Shown: positions 22,859-37,704 of the stretch, one piece after another
Position numbering within the stretch: position 1 is the first letter of the stretch
Layout of the letters: each line of letters begins with the position of its first letter
DNA from: Lethocerus indicus
Taxonomy: Eukaryota > Arthropoda > Insecta > Hemiptera > Belostomatidae
Direction: 5' to 3'
DNA: 64,000 nucleotides
Assembly: GCA_019843655.1 (NCBI GenBank)
Contig: JACDQD010000103.1
Coordinates: forward strand, 2,170,001 to 2,234,000
The notes under the pieces: model-generated
Database searches by the model: none
Told to the model about the DNA's origin: nothing
Seen by the model: the letters and a program-made list of their open reading frames with translations, nothing else
Program-made: the position numbers and the translations under genes

Positions 22859-25800
22859 GTAAGTGTGACGTCACGCTGGAGATATCTTTACACATGCCCA
22901 TCAGCTGCCTCCGACCAATCTCGGCTCCCGGCTTATCTCTTCGCCGAATTGTCTAACATTTCACTACGCGATAGTCGCTTGCTTTTGGGCTGAATTTAAT
23001 TTTGAAACTTTTGGATAATTCCTACGGCCTAATTCCGTGTTTTCTAGTTACTTATGGAAAATAAATGGGTAAAACGAATTGCAATTGGTGACTCTAATAC
23101 TAATTGCGATATGCTTTAAGTTGATAATTCTGATTGGAAATAACTAACTAGGTACCATATTTGCATAAATATACCAAGGGACATTTGCTTTCATTCTGTC
23201 GTAATTGGTTCTAATTTCTTTGCTAGCGCAGGAATAAATTGGGTGCCGACTGCCAGTGGCAGTTCCGAAAAGCCATTGGATCTGCGGGCCGCTTAAGGGG
23301 GGTCAACAGTAAATTTTAAATCCAGACCTTTAACCATGTAAAGGTTAAAGCTGGTGGAAGCCGACCCACCTCGGCCTCCCGGGGGACAGATTCTCGGGGA
23401 ACATTCCTCCGCCCTGAATCGTCCCCGAAGTCCTCTTGAATAACTTGCGTTCTTTGTCGGCCCAGAGCGGCGGAGGGGAGGGGCTTAGCCGGGCCCACAT
23501 TTTAGCTCCTTTAGTCGCTCTGAAATGGTTCGAGTAACCTAATCGCGTCCGTTACCGCCTGGCTGATGGCCAGTATTTTCTATGGGCCTTCCAGAAATCT
23601 CATTTTTTCTTCATTCGAGTTTGAAGCTATTTTATTTGTAAGCTCTGATGAAAAATAAAATTAAACCATAATTTTAAATTACATAAAAACACGTACCGAG
23701 ATTGTACCTTATCTAGTGCAAAACAAGTATTCATTCTACAATCGTATGATATTTTATAAATTGCAGTTGTGATAACGTACATTTTTAATTTTATCACTTT
23801 TCGGTTGCTAAAATTCTACTGCTATTAGAAATTACCGACAGATCTCCTAATACTGGAGCAGTTGGTGATTCAAAATTCCACGATTTTATTATAAATCACT
23901 TGTTCAGAGCCATTCAATAGAACTACCTATTAATTCTCCCGGAGTTTCCTGGTGGTCGTGTTCGGAGTGCAAGCTTAGAACTGGAGTGGCGTCAAACTCC
24001 CTCTTATAATTGTTTTGGGTGCACGCGTTTTACCTATTATTAATTAAACAGCGGCGGGGATCGATGCCGGCGTCCTAAAGCATTCCGAGGCCACTGCCGA
24101 CAGTTCGATATGGGCTATTATTGTGTTATATTCAATTATTCTGTCACGGAAAACGCCTAGCACCGGTCGGGGATTAGCTCCAATACGGACTCAATTTTGC
24201 ACATTTAAATAATAATTAGGACAATATTCCGTCTTCAGTGTGCGTTTCCGTTTTGTAATAAATTCCAATTATATATCATTACTTGTATAATAGGGATTAG
24301 GGAAGGAAGGGGTACAAATTGTATAATGCTCTTGCAAATATGGCGACACCTGCAGCTCTTGAGTTTGAACCTGTAAATATTTTCTTCTCGTCTTTGTCTA
24401 TTATTTTTCTATTATCGCTTATGTGTACATATCTCTAACTTAATTAAGTATCATGATTCTTGACCGTTAATGTCTATTTTTATTTATTTCTATTAAGTTT
24501 TCAAAACCTACTAGAATTTATCTTGCACGTTTCAGTAATTAATTTTTTAATATATCTCATGCCGAATACCCTCTTTCAACTTATTTATCACTGAGGAGTT
24601 ACTGAGCCTCCTTTCATCGGAATGCTGTTATTGAAATCGTACGAATCATTATCCTATATCGACCAGACCTGGAGATTAATATTAAAATTGCCCTGTGCTC
24701 TCAGGTTCCATTCGGTGCTCGCTCTATTGAAGCGCCCCTTAGAAGCGGGTCTAACTTGGGGGTATTTTGGCGTAATCCAAAATTAATTATGATCTTTTCC
24801 GCTTATCCTTTTCGGTGGCATGCTTCGGAATCGGGTCCCCCTTGGCATTTCAACTTCAAAGCGGTGGCATTAACTAAACGAAAGGGCTGTGGCCGTACGA
24901 GGTTTTTGCAGAAAGCGAGCCGGAATTTTACTTCTTCCATACTAATTTATAAATCCGCTTGAAAACAAGAACTGAATAATAGCATAAATGGATTTTACCT
25001 TATAAATTATCTGAATTGAGGCTGGTCAACGAAAATGCCATCGCATCAGTTCGTCGCTAAACACGTCCGCGCATTATGACTAGAGATTGCAACGATAATT
25101 GAATTACTCCTACCTGCTGTGCTACTTATATACTTGCCGGTGACAATACCGCTGCAGCGTGGCTAGAAATTTGTAAATTCTATTGAAGTCCAGTTAGTGT
25201 TGGTGGGTGGAGACGAGTGCGCCCAATGGCCATCGTTGACGGTCGAACGGCCATCGGTTCACAGCAGGCTTCTCACGGGACCCGGCCCGCTTTGGGTTTT
25301 CGCTAGAGCGACGATGCAGCTTGATGTAACTGTGCTCTACCGTCGAGCGTTATTAATTACGCGGTTAACAGGACGTGTTACGCCCGCAGTCGCAGGTAAC
25401 AGTAAACCTATAGCATTATTGGAGCCTTGGTTATTTTTGAAAATAGTTATCTTCAATAAATAATCAACCATTGATTAATTGACATTTAATGTTCTAATCA
25501 ACTCACCTAGCTGATCATCTTTTACTTCTGTAGAATTATAATAGAGTTTATTTATCATTGATGTATTATCTGTCAAATGGAAAACAAAATCAAAAACTAA
25601 CAGGCACTTACAATGCGGCAATAGATGATTTAAAAATAAAGTAGATAATGTCATACGTTATCACACATCTTCCAATGAGAAAACTGTATATGCGCCACGG
25701 CCAAATGGGTTTAAATGGTTGCTATTTTTATGGGAAAATTAAGAAATATCATTGGACAAATCCTTATTTAGAGTTTCATTCGGGACACATGGCGAAATTT

Positions 25801-27719
25801 GCACACCAGCCTTCCTTCGCCGGGCACGCGATTATATTTTTTATTCCAGACTCATTTGCGCCGCAAAAAATAATACTGTATTTATTTCGGGAATTGTTTC
25901 GGGGTTGTATACATTTTTTCTCTTTCATGTTTCCGTTTGAAATAAATTGTCGATTTGTACTCAGTAATTACATTTGTAACGTCATTATTCTAAATTAACA
26001 ACTGCTTGGGTTTATCGGTTAAATTGTAAAATACTAATATTTCTATTGCTCAGGATCTATAGATTCCTTAATTGTATTAATCTCATAATGTCAAATGTTC
26101 GATTAAATGACTACGATTTTTTTAGATTTTATGTTTTTTATATATAATCTTAAAATATTTCAGTATTAAAAAAAAAGAGCTCGTTGATCTGTCAACTCCT
26201 GGATGTTAAGATCGTCCGGGCAGTAGGTTCATGGCTCATATTATCCCTCAAGGTAAATCCGCTACCGTAAAAACGATCCTTGTCGACGTTTTACAGCCCC
26301 GATGATATTAGGTATACTGCTAGTGGTAATCCATTATAAAATTTATGACTCCGCGTCTGAGACTACGAGTTTTATGTTGGAAATTACGAGATGACAGTAT
26401 CTATAACGTTTAACTGCCGCTCGAAAAAAAAAATTTCGGAGGCCCTATAATATTCGGAGGTTTTATTATGAAAAGCTATAACATATGGCTTTAGACTACG
26501 CGTGGGAAATCAAAGTTAGGTTAGGATAAACTGTATATAAGCTTCACGTGAGTTATCGTAGACACTCTGTCTCTTCAGGCGACGCGTTTTGATCACAGGG
26601 AAGTCGGTATTCTCGGTTGAGACGCGCTGACGATGGTACAAGCCCGATATTGTTGACGGTATGGGCCGGCATAATTACAAAGGCGTCCCGGTAGCAGATA
26701 GGATCTTGTCCGGGGGCCGATTGGGATTCGTCCACTTGGACATCCGAACGCTGTGATTAATAATTTCGTTCCCGGAACTCTTTTCAGTCTGCGTCGGCAT
26801 TCGTTCATGCCAGATTTTGATCAGGTATGCCTCTCTGAGACAATGGCTAGTTACTGCCCAAACAGGGGTTACACAATTTTTGTTGTAGTAAATGTTTAGT
26901 TCTTATTGTTGCCCGTCTGATTATTCATAGACCTTTGTAGAAATAACACGGTTTTATACGAAGTGCAAACATGGCCCGCGCGGCAATCATTACTCGATGC
27001 CTTTCTTACTTTTGTTTCTTTATGTAATTTGTAGGAACTGCTTAAGTAAAATTAATGACCGAGGAAGAATTACCTTAGGTATCTTCGTAGCACGGAATTT
27101 TATCCGGACGTATTTAAATTATAATCGTGCGTTTCCATTTTTTAGTACAACTCGCGTATAAATTACGTTCTCGTGAGAGGGATCTGTCACATGATAAAAC
27201 ACAACCTTTACCTGTCGTATGACACCTAAAACGAAACCCTTCAAGCTGTTTTATAAATTTCAGCCCGAATTTAAGTTAGAGTACTTATGAATTTTGAACG
27301 AATCTAGGATTCATTGATTTAAATAATCAATCGATATAATGGGAAAACTCATATTTCCAATTTTGTATTTAATTACTGTATGTAATTACTTTTTAATTAT
27401 TACCAGTAATATCGTGTTCCAATTAGATTTAAAAAATTATTAGAGTTATTTTGAACGAAGAACTCAGCAGTATGTAAACCAGGATAGAAGAATACTGACC
27501 GGATTAATTGTTTTTTCTGTATATCTCATCCTGATACAATAGGTAAATATCACAGAAAATATGGTTATATAAACATTTAATGAAGTAAGGCGACGTAACT
27601 CCATCTTATAGTTGAATAAATGGGATAAAAGGGATTTTTCTTATTCGGTAATTTCGGGATTTTATTTAGATCCCATCGGTATGTGATACAAGATATTTCT
27701 AATTGAAAGAAGTTTCTAT
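22859..27719. other. Non-coding, mostly AT-rich
   Basis: No recognisable gene. GC-richer patches lie near 23230-23580 and 25190-25340. A plus-strand 116-codon frame at 25648-25998 and minus-strand frames at 26553-26808 lack motifs and splice partners. A minus-strand acceptor/donor pair enclosing only 21 nt near 25511-25531 was noted but is too short to support. TTAGG occurs twice in tandem at about 26516, too short to call telomeric. Confidence 0.55.
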
Positions 27720-27790
27720 CCCCCACCGGGATTTGAACCCGGCGTGTCCGGTTTGAGGACTTGATGCTTTCGACGAAAGGGACACGATGA
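27720..27790 (-). repeat. tRNA-like fragment (T-arm/B-box) on minus strand
   Basis: On the minus strand CCGGG TTCAAAT CCCGG forms a textbook T-arm with a 5-bp stem and 7-nt loop (27726-27742), containing a B-box GGTTCAAATCC. It is followed by TGGGGG, like an acceptor 3' strand. Upstream, a 7-bp stem pairs 27743-27749 with 27780-27786 instead of forming anticodon and D arms, and I find no matching 5' acceptor strand or convincing A-box. So it is not an intact tRNA gene; a decayed tRNA or the 3' part of a tRNA-derived SINE head fits better. Confidence 0.4.
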
Positions 27791-28649
27791 AAAAAAAAGA
27801 AGACTTTCCGTGTTCTCCCAGATCCGAGTTCATACAAGCCGCATTTTAGATTCGTGGGACCGCCGCAGTTTTAAAGAACCGTGTCACAATTTAAGTCGGC
27901 TGAACCCTCGCGAGCGTGTACAACATAGGAAACGGCCGCGGCGGAATACTGATGGCCCCGAGCCTGAAAGGTCAACGGCTGGCTGAAAGCGGCTTGGGCG
28001 GAAGGCCCAGCGCACTGTCCCCGAGAGACCGCCCGTGAATCGATCTCCCTGTTCTACCTCAGTACGGCTCTGTACTACACCGTTTTATAGTCATTTTCCC
28101 TAAATGAATATCGGAATTGAGCTTTTAACCGGGAATATTTTCTCGATTTATTCCACTCCTGAGTGCTCGAGTCCAATGCAGCCCAGTTATGAATACTCAG
28201 TTTGTCCAAATGTTGGTATTTTACGTATAATCTGTTTCAGGTATTGTAGGGAAATATTCTGTATATTTAATTCTACTAAATTTGCTGTACCTCGGATGGC
28301 AGAGAATTTCATTAAACGTACGATAGAATTGGAAATAGATCTCAAGAGTAACTGCTTATCGAAAAATAAACTCTCGATTATTAAATTAATATTGGACTTT
28401 GAGCCTCTTTGTGCGACCGAGATGCTGTATGTGAGGAATACTATAGCAGACCTGTCATGCCTGATAGGCTGAGATTAATTCAGAAAATTTTCCTATCAGG
28501 GCTTAAGGTTTCATAATGAGTTTCACTTAGCAACGTGTATAAGGAAGACAATGGAATAGAATCGGGAAGTCTAGAGTTTGAGTCATTCGGGAAGTAAAGG
28601 AGAGTGGCGATCTGAAATTAAGAGTGGCAAGACAAGATTAACACAGGAT
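27791..28649. other. Non-coding, with a doubtful 122-codon frame
   Basis: GC-rich at about 27850-28030. The plus-strand frame 28104-28472 has 122 ATG-started codons and contains a GTTTCAG acceptor-like site near 28240, after which about 76 codons remain open with a fairly mixed, protein-like composition. I found no donor or homologue, so it stays unannotated as a gene. Confidence 0.45.
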
Positions 28650-28770
28650 ATGATGAAACATTCCGCGGATGTATTCGTTATTGGTGAATTTTATCCTTTG
28701 GTGACACTCTCACGGCTTTATCTGCATTTAACTTTATTTTTCGTTTACTGGAAAAAATCCTCTCCTAATT
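28650..28770 (+). CDS. Candidate first exon with hydrophobic segment
   Basis: Two consecutive ATG codons at 28650 open 40 codons and one base, ending at CCTAATT followed by donor GTAAGT at 28771, phase 1. After a short polar start, residues of about 8-33 are largely hydrophobic, then WKKSSPN follows, a layout that would suit a signal anchor. The frame also extends upstream without a stop to 28574. No promoter or downstream partner identified; product unknown. Confidence 0.15.
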
Positions 28771-31700
28771 GTAAGTAACAATTAGTGTTCCGACATTGAC
28801 TCGCTAGTGACCGCCTTGGACTTGTTGATTCGACAGAATTAAAAAGTCGAGATGGTAGTTTCTTTTTCCCGGTAATTATTTTATCGTCGACGGGTGCATG
28901 ACCCCTCGAGTTGGGCAATATACGAGGCGCACGCTCATCGCTAACGGCCCTATCAGCGGCCGGTCTCTTTTATGTATCTCCCGGCGGATTACATTATCCA
29001 GTATCGCGCGGGCGGATAATGTTCACTCGGTTTCATCAGATTCGAATGCAATCCCGCTTTTACCATCCTTATTGTCATTGGGGTCCCAACCGTTCCCGCT
29101 CGGCGCGTTTAATCGTCCGGACGATGCCGGTAATTTGGCCTTCCCGCGAAATGATCGGCGACCATAACGATATGACGTTCTAGTGCAGTGTTTCCTTCGC
29201 CGCTGAAACCGTGAATTGGATAATGTTTGGAATATAAGAAATCCAGGTAACGTGTAGGCAGTTGCTATTTACGCTTTTGGTACTAGCACTCTGTAGTTCT
29301 GTGTTTGTTCTTTATGGACGCTCTACGAGGATTTATCAGACCTAACCGTACGCCTCCTTTGGCCTTATCAGTCATTTAAAACATAAAAAGCAAGAAGGTC
29401 GGGTTTACAGCCGAAACGTTGTAGTTATGTTTTATTGTCTGATAAAAAGCCAATGGCGGTGATATGCATGGGCCGGATAACGTTATTTGAGTTTTTTTTA
29501 GAAAATAATAATAGCACGTTACAATTTAAGAATGAAAACGTTAGAATTTTTTTGTTATACCACATATCATATTTCTTTTTTTTAACGGAAATCTGGTTTA
29601 ATTGTGTTTAATGTTTTCATCAGCTACATACTTTCGTGGGACAATGAACTGTAATTATCGCTATTAGTAGAGTAGCCAATATCGTATATCGGGCGAAAGC
29701 GCTACAAACAAAACTCCCCTTGAGTCCTAACAGGGGGTGGCGCGATTAAGGGCCGAGATAAGGGGCCCGTTTAATTCCTCGAAACTTATTATCGAATCTC
29801 GAGCTTTCGATTCGCTTTCGTACCCGAAAACGCGAGAGTCGTTCGTTGCCCGGAATGTTTACTCTGGAAACTGCCGGGATAAAGCGCGCGGGCCGGGGCC
29901 CGCATTACATGCGATGCGACGCTATCTCGGTAAAACTTCTGAAAGCGGTTCCGGCAGGGGCGAGTTCAGAAGACTCGGTGATTGCTGGGAGCAACTATTA
30001 GGCTTCGAAACTTAGGCCGATTTGCATATCAACTCAAATGCCCGTTTCTACGCCTTTTTTCTCATTCCCTTATTTTACTACATTTTCTCCTCCTTTTTTT
30101 TGTATGACCCTGAAGTGCGACTTTTTGCTTCCTTTAATTGTCCACTCCTATTTTCCATCCAACCCAGAATTATAAAGCTCAATTTTTCACAGTGAAAGGA
30201 AATACTAAGCTATAAAAACAATTTAAAATAAATAATTTAAGGGGGGTTCTAAAACCCCGGAGATTGGTTCGTATCTCAGTGGAGGACCGAATTTTCCTTC
30301 ACTTAGACTTTGTCGCTAACTTCAGAAACCTTATGGTGTTTTCAAGGCGTTTCAGAATTGTTTAGTTTTTCTTTATGTCAATTTGTAATTACCATTTTTT
30401 TTGTGTGTATCTTACTACATTTGTAGTACTAAATTTTAGGACCCGGCAATAACTTTAACGCAATAATGGTGGCTTATTGTACTAACGACTTTTAGTATTT
30501 TTCTAACGAAAATTTGTCCAGAAAGACCCTTTTTTGTCGCACTCCAGACACTGGTAATGGCCCTTAATATCGCGTTGCACTTTTAAAGAGTGACCCATTA
30601 CCTCTCCCGTGCTCCTCTCCTGAACTCATTAACCACTACGACTTAAGAGTAATTACTCTCTATGGAGGGGGGAGAAGGGGGAGTTCTTCGGTAATTGTTC
30701 TTCATTTGGAAAAGGTTCCTCCCCCAATCCCTGTGTTGGAGCGCTACGTGTTTTGAATACTGATTAGGGGCCGGTCAACGACGGCTTAATTTGAAGTATT
30801 GCCGCGACAATTTCTAAGCCCCCCTCCTCCCAATCGATGATCGACTAAGATCGATGTTCAGCCCCAGTATCTTGGGCCTCACGCAGATTTGATGGAAAAA
30901 CCGCGATTAATTTTCCTCAGGGGAAATGCGATTCCTTATCTCTGGGGTTCGGATGAGGTTTAGTTAATCGTCATTATCCTCCCCCCTCCGCAAGCAATTA
31001 TAATGAGGAGTTCAATCGCCGGCGACATTTTTAGTAAATTGCAAATTGAAATATAAAAGATAATAATTCATTCAGCATGCCTTTGGACAGATCAAAGTTC
31101 AACTTAATTTATTCATTTTGATTCTAGTACACTGTGGAATACTTTTTATCCCGTTCTATAAACATCCTGTTACTACTAAAATGTTAACCATGTGATTATA
31201 TTAGTTTAATTTAAGATGCTAACCATTTACTAATACTAATTTCAAACCCAATCTGAATTTGTAATTCCCGTCCAATTACTCCTTTTCCTGGATTGGATCC
31301 TATTCTGGTTACTTATGAGCACCTCGCCACTTCGTATTTGAATTTCACAAACTGAATTTCAATGAGTATTCTAGAATTTACGAGGCCCTGTTGCAATAAT
31401 TTTGAAACTTGTATCATCCCAACTATATTATTATACTTTCTTACACATTATACATACATGGTTACTTGATCCTTGATTCGATACTGTGTAATTTATGAAC
31501 GCTACACCTACCGCATCCGTTTTTACATCCGTTCCGTTCCCCCCGAGTGTAATTTTTTTTGTTCACTTTATATTCCATGTCCATATATATTTCGTTCGTT
31601 CCTGTCCGATTCCCCTCTCATTGTTATTCTGCATACTTCCAGGCGTTAATTTGCCGCTTCTCGATACGTATTATGCGCGGCGGCGTGACCCCTGCCGGAA

Positions 31701-34700
31701 GACGCGGTATACGAGTGGCAAAATGAAATTGCTTTATTAGTTCCGTCCCAACATCCGGGCTATAATTTGCTCTACCCGAATCGAAATAACAACAAGTCTG
31801 TTGTACATTGGGTTCAAGAAATTGGTTACATTAGTAGTTATATAATTACTTGGGATTTACCGGGGAAGTAATTTATTTTTAATTTAATTTTGGAATAATT
31901 TACATGCGACTGAGTGTTAGACAACGGCCGGTGTAAAAAGGTAAGGTAAACTGTCCGTTGCGAGAGGAAACTAAATAATATTGTCTTCAAGAGGCTTACA
32001 GGATGTCTGCCTCGAATTCGGTGAACGTTATGGGAATCGTCAAGAGAGAGTGTATCTCTTGTATGGCAGTGGAGTTTATTTACGGTTCTTTCCGTTTCCT
32101 GCCTAATTCAATCGGCCGGCGACACAGTAACAGCGCTGCGGCGGCTTCGGACAGTGCGTAAACTGATATCCCCCAAAACTGATACCTTTTAAATTTACTT
32201 CGATGCGCGTTACTCCACAGTTATTCGTCCCACTTGATTCGGTTGTAAAACTTCTAAAAATTGTTATTTTATGAAAAATTCCCTTCGAACTGACGGTATG
32301 TTTTTGGCGCTGCTTTCGGTCGAAGAGATTTTCGTTTGGGGGTTTCCAGAAAGTTGTCTGGCTTTTACCGGCGGGCAAGTAGTAAAACTCCGTTTATAGC
32401 CATAGGGGTAGGGGATTGTTTGCTGCCCGCTCCGGACAGTTTTAATTCACTTACGGGGTCCGGCTTTAAACGCCGCCGTTGCTCTCTGATATTTCGGCCG
32501 CTAGTCCGAATTTCCCTCCTAATCCCCCCCTTTTCGGGTCGGGTCCGATCCGGCCGACCTTGTTTCATCCCCTTTCGGATACTCGGGTCTCCATTCGATT
32601 ATACGCCGTCAGGGGGTTTAATTGAGAACCCCCTGTATTCCCGGACCAATAATTTGTCCGGAATTGTTATCCGATTGTTAAGATGAAATCAGCTTTCTGC
32701 CGCCGTGATACCATCGGCCCTTTTTCATAGGGATGGACACTTCATTGGAATTTACAATACAATTGCTGAGTTTAATATTCTCAAGCTTCATAAAAACACG
32801 TATTATTCATTTCAGGGTACTCTGGTGTCCAAATCGATTGTGGATATCGCTCCAATTGCGTCTATACGTATTAATAGATGCATATCTATCATATTTGAAA
32901 TGTAGTGTATGTAAGTAGACAATTATCATAATGATTGGTCATGGGTCTGACGTCAGTGCGTCGTAAGATCTCCATAAGAATCAAATTGGGATAAGGTTTT
33001 GTCCTGTCTTCGGAAATTAACGAATTAAAATTCGCGGCAGCGTTCAAATGTTCAGCGCGGCGTTACGGTACTTTTTGTTGTGAACAGTATTTCAGTACAA
33101 TGTGGAAATAATGGCTATTGTATTATACACAACGTCGTATTGAATGCTGGATGATGCTCAGTTGTTGACTACAGAAACCGTATTTCCGTTCCGCTACAGG
33201 AAGTTGATTTCGGTGCCAGCTCGATACGTGTCGGCCGGCGTTTGCCAAGTCCGCAATTAAGGTTTTGAACCAGCCGTACGTATTCAGAGGGCGTAGCGTG
33301 TGCGGTTCGATCTGACTGGGAATATTTTTATTCGTGATGTGTCCATTTCATTTATATATGCTAGCCTTTCGCAATGCCGAGGAATTAGCATTTGGATTTC
33401 CTTATGCCGGCCTTTTTTAAAATGATATCCCGACAATTCAGATTGCACTTGCGATAATGTTTTCTGAACGACTGTCCTTTTTTGAGTGGACCTGATCACA
33501 ATCCATTAAAGTGAGCCCCCACACAAAAAAGTGTTAAAGTGTTCAGTAAACACACTGAATTCTGTTCACACAAGTGCGTCACTATTTTAATTGAAGTATT
33601 GTTTAGTAGGGATATCGGAACAGAAGTTAAATAAATACAGGAAATTGAAGATTCGAGAAATGTAAACAAAGTCGATATCTTCCGGTCGGTTACTTTCTAG
33701 ACTCATTCCTACTGGTAATTATATTTTAATTCTTAAAAGTCGACTGAAGCCATGTGAACATGACTTTAACCGGGAGTCTTTATATAGAGCCTCATCGTGA
33801 TGGAGTAGTACATTGAGTAAAATGTTGTTCAGAAACACCAAACGCCAAGAACAACACTCTGTGGCAAAGCCGTTGTATTTCTCCCCCTCACCGAATTATT
33901 GATATGTCAGAGTGCACGAGTGACCCGTTAAGAGAGCACGCGTGCATTTTTATGAGATATAATTTGTTTTCTTGACCGGGAAAAGGAGCCCGTCAGACGT
34001 TGCGGAAGATATTAATAACTCCTGCGGTATGAGTGCGGGTTGAATCCGTTGTTCGGAAACTGTTTTAGGTATTCATCTTGTCGTATGGAGGAGGCCTGGC
34101 CTGGAAATTATGGCCGGTGTGAGGAGAGGGAATTTGAATAATAAATGTTTTCGGGCTTATCCCGTCAGTTTCTTCATCCTTCGGATATATCATTGGGGGC
34201 CCTCCGAGATGTTATTTCTCTTCGGTAAGGCCGCGCTGGAATTTTGATTCGGGCTAATGTTTCTCCTTGGATTACATTTACCGGGCGGGGGGAGAGAGTA
34301 AATTGTTTTTTGATCATATTCCACAAACAGCTAACTAACCGGTACCGAGGCACCCGTGATCGCATATTTATGAACTAGGATCCTTATTACTATATTGCTA
34401 TCATTATTTATGTAGAATAGTAATTATTCTTAATACGTATTTTATAATGTCATTTTTATTCACACCAATAAACGTATTATTATTTAATGTACACTATCAT
34501 CAAGTTATTTTAAAGTTAATGTTTAATTCTAAATTTTTAGTATTTTCCACGGCTATCATTGTAGATAGCGTATGGTCGATTAACAAGTATAATTTCAGTA
34601 TCAACGAACGATTAAATCGTATTTTGTATTACGACAATATATTCTTGTGTTAACATAACCTTTTGATCTTGTTTATTGACGATCACAGATATTGACTGGA

Positions 34701-37700
34701 ATAATGAAAGGAAAGCTTATTAATGCGATATTATTATTCATTTTCAGCAGAATGTGTTATTATAGCTGTGATTAGAATTCAGTAACATTTTGAACTTCAT
34801 TAACTGTGGATGCTTTCTCTGGTTTTAGAAATTTGTTCATTACTAGGCTAATCAGTGTTGGATTTTCGTTTGCGCGATTAATTATTTGTTATAGCGTGAA
34901 CTTTTCATTTCGGACGGTGAGTCAAAAAATAACCAGAACCTCAATTATGTTTTTTATAATTTAGATAATTTTATATACGACCTCATTTGCCAACCGGTGT
35001 CAATTACATCCAGCCGGTTTTGTAATGTCACCGTAGTGTGAAGACTTCATATCCTCAAAAGTTTATGTCGAAGGAAAGGGGCGAAAAAGGAACTATATTG
35101 GCGGAGAACGTTTTATTATGACCGAGTCGGATTTTCTTGCCGCTCACCGACAAAAAACAAGAAAAGAAAAGCTTCTTCAAGATTTAACGCTAAACAAAAT
35201 GTGAAGTGAGAGTTGGCTCTCACAAAAAGGAGGACACCCTTTAAACGCCCTACGGTGTCTTCTACCTTTAGCGCCATTCACGGCCATTTCCCCCGCAGTG
35301 TTCCATAGTCGGGGACCTCGATCGGCCCCACAGTCGAGTCCCGTTACGCTTGATAGTCCCCGCGCTTTAAAACGCTTTTTTTTCACGATATCGGCTTTTA
35401 CAGCTTTCATTTAAGTTTCTTGCGCTTCACTGGGATCCTTTTCCTTCGTTCCCGAATTTGTTGGCCTCTCCTTTTTTTGGGTTCGCATCAGAGAATTCTT
35501 CCAAAATATAAAAAAAATGTATCTTCTGTTTGTAACATCGCTTTACAGAATAATGGTATTTCAAGTTGTTTTGGATATAGATCCTGTTATATTACTTTTG
35601 TGGACCCCCACAATTTTATTCACCAGTGGCAGTATTGTTTTATTGACTAATAGTTAATATAGCTGTATTTTTCGGTTTAATGCGGATTCTAGAGGCATTC
35701 GGAATGTTCTATTCTTAGGAAACCGGGAATGGAAACTGCTTTCTGCCGGTTAATGCTTCTGAATCCTTTATGCTTCCAAATCTGTCTCGGTACCGACTCG
35801 AAAAACACCCCAAGTACTACTTATAAAACACGAGTTACTCCTCTCGTAAAATATTTAACGATTCGCTCAAAGTTCCAGCACTCCGATGGGAATCTCGGAT
35901 TAAACAGGGGCTGATGCCGAATCGAAGTCTGTAGGACACCCGGGTTATAAATATTCTTCTACTTCTTCTTCCTCTTTCATTCTCCTCTTTATTCCCTCCG
36001 GTCTCCGTTCTCTTCTTTATTTCCGAACGGCGATCCTTTATCTGAGACAATTACAGGAATCTGATCTCGGTCCGGAGCAGACAATGCTCCGTACTCTTCT
36101 GGTACCGGTACCCTCCGATTATTGGTCCCCCGCTTGATCTACGACTCTAATATTGTTCGCTCCATCACCGGCCCGTGAAAAATCGGCGAGTACTCCGACT
36201 TTTTCTTGTTCGAACGCCTTTTGTCTTCATTATTATTTTTAAAAAAGATCTATTCTATTCTTTATTCCTTCAGCTATGTAATGCGGTCCGGTCGTTCTGT
36301 TTTCAACTTCTTTTAAACCGGATTGCGTAGTAGATGATTAAGCAGTTGTCGATATTTCTTCAAGATACGCGTTACATATTTTGGTTTATTTCGGGTCGTA
36401 AGATCCGGAGATAAACCGAAATGGTCCGAAAACTAGTACTTATTAGCACGCTTCTTCTGGGAATGTGTCATTTCTAGCAGAAGATTATGGAAACGTGGTC
36501 GAAAAACTGTTCAGTTTATGTATTGGCGTGTTGTTGAAATATAAGTAACAACCGTATGATTCGAAGTTCCTAACTGGTGGGGTTAGGTGGCATGCGCACT
36601 GTGTTATCGAAAACTATCGATTAAGAAAGATCCAGCCGGGGCGTTATGAAGGGGCCGGATGAATATTGCAGGAGTACTCCCCCGTTGGCCAGGAGTGCGG
36701 CCCCCGCCTCGGTTCGAACGTTTCTCTCGGATTGAAAAGGACTTTAAAATTTATACGGAGGTGTTCGAAGAGCCCCTTCAGAAAGCAGGAAGAGGAAGCG
36801 GAAGGGAGACGCCAAGTCCCGCGGGGAATAACGGACTAATGGTCGAGTTTTCTTGTCGCGGGGCTCGCTTTGTCGCTTTTTAAATATTTAGGAAGCCCAT
36901 GTTTACACTCGTCCCCTCTTCGGGACGCAAACCTGCCTTTATGAGCGGCTTAATACTCTCGTTTTCTCATGAAGCATCGGCCCTATCAATTATTATTAAA
37001 GCCGGAGCAGCTTCCCAAACAGTGTCTAACTAACGGTGGTGAGAAAAAGAAACTGATAAGAAGATAATAGTTTTAACCTAAGAATACGAAAATTCTAGCA
37101 TTATTTACTTATACGTGATTGGAAGAACGAAATACGTTAGGACAACTAGAATTTACTAAATCGAATCCTCCCCATGAGTAATTTATGCATGTCACCATGA
37201 TAAAGGGGGCTTCAGGACACCCACGTAAACAGCAGTTTCAGTGTTTCAGTTGCAAATGTGTTCGGCGCGATAGTTTTTATTTAATTATTTATTGGCTATA
37301 CAAGCACTATTGAATATAATTGTATCATGTCGGCCGCACGGCCTTCAATAAACCGTGAGCCGGCGCCAGTCCACCGTCCAACGGCCCGGTTATATGAAAG
37401 GCCCGGCTTCAGTTTTCAAAGAGGCCTACTTCTGGCTTTCAGGAACGCAGCCTAATTCGGCTTTCCTTAACCGCTTTAATGCGCCAATTTCTCGGGCCCT
37501 GGTCCTCAATGAATAATTCGAGGAGCGCTTTTAAACTCGGCCCGCATTTCCTGTGGAGCCGGCGGATAGTCGCAATTACTCGTTTGTCCGAGATGTGAAA
37601 ACTATTCAGTGAACTTGTTCGTTTGCGATACAAATTCTTTGTTTTCTTTGCAATAAATAGTATAATTGTATAACATCAGATTGATTCTTGGTCTATGTTA

Positions 37701-37704
37701 GCAA

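Noticed and set aside
25511..25531. 21-nt minus-strand microexon
   Set aside because: Too short, and the acceptor is A-rich; cannot be separated from chance.
30268..30280. GGTTCGTATCT as a tRNA B-box
   Set aside because: No T-stem pairing and no other tRNA arm nearby.
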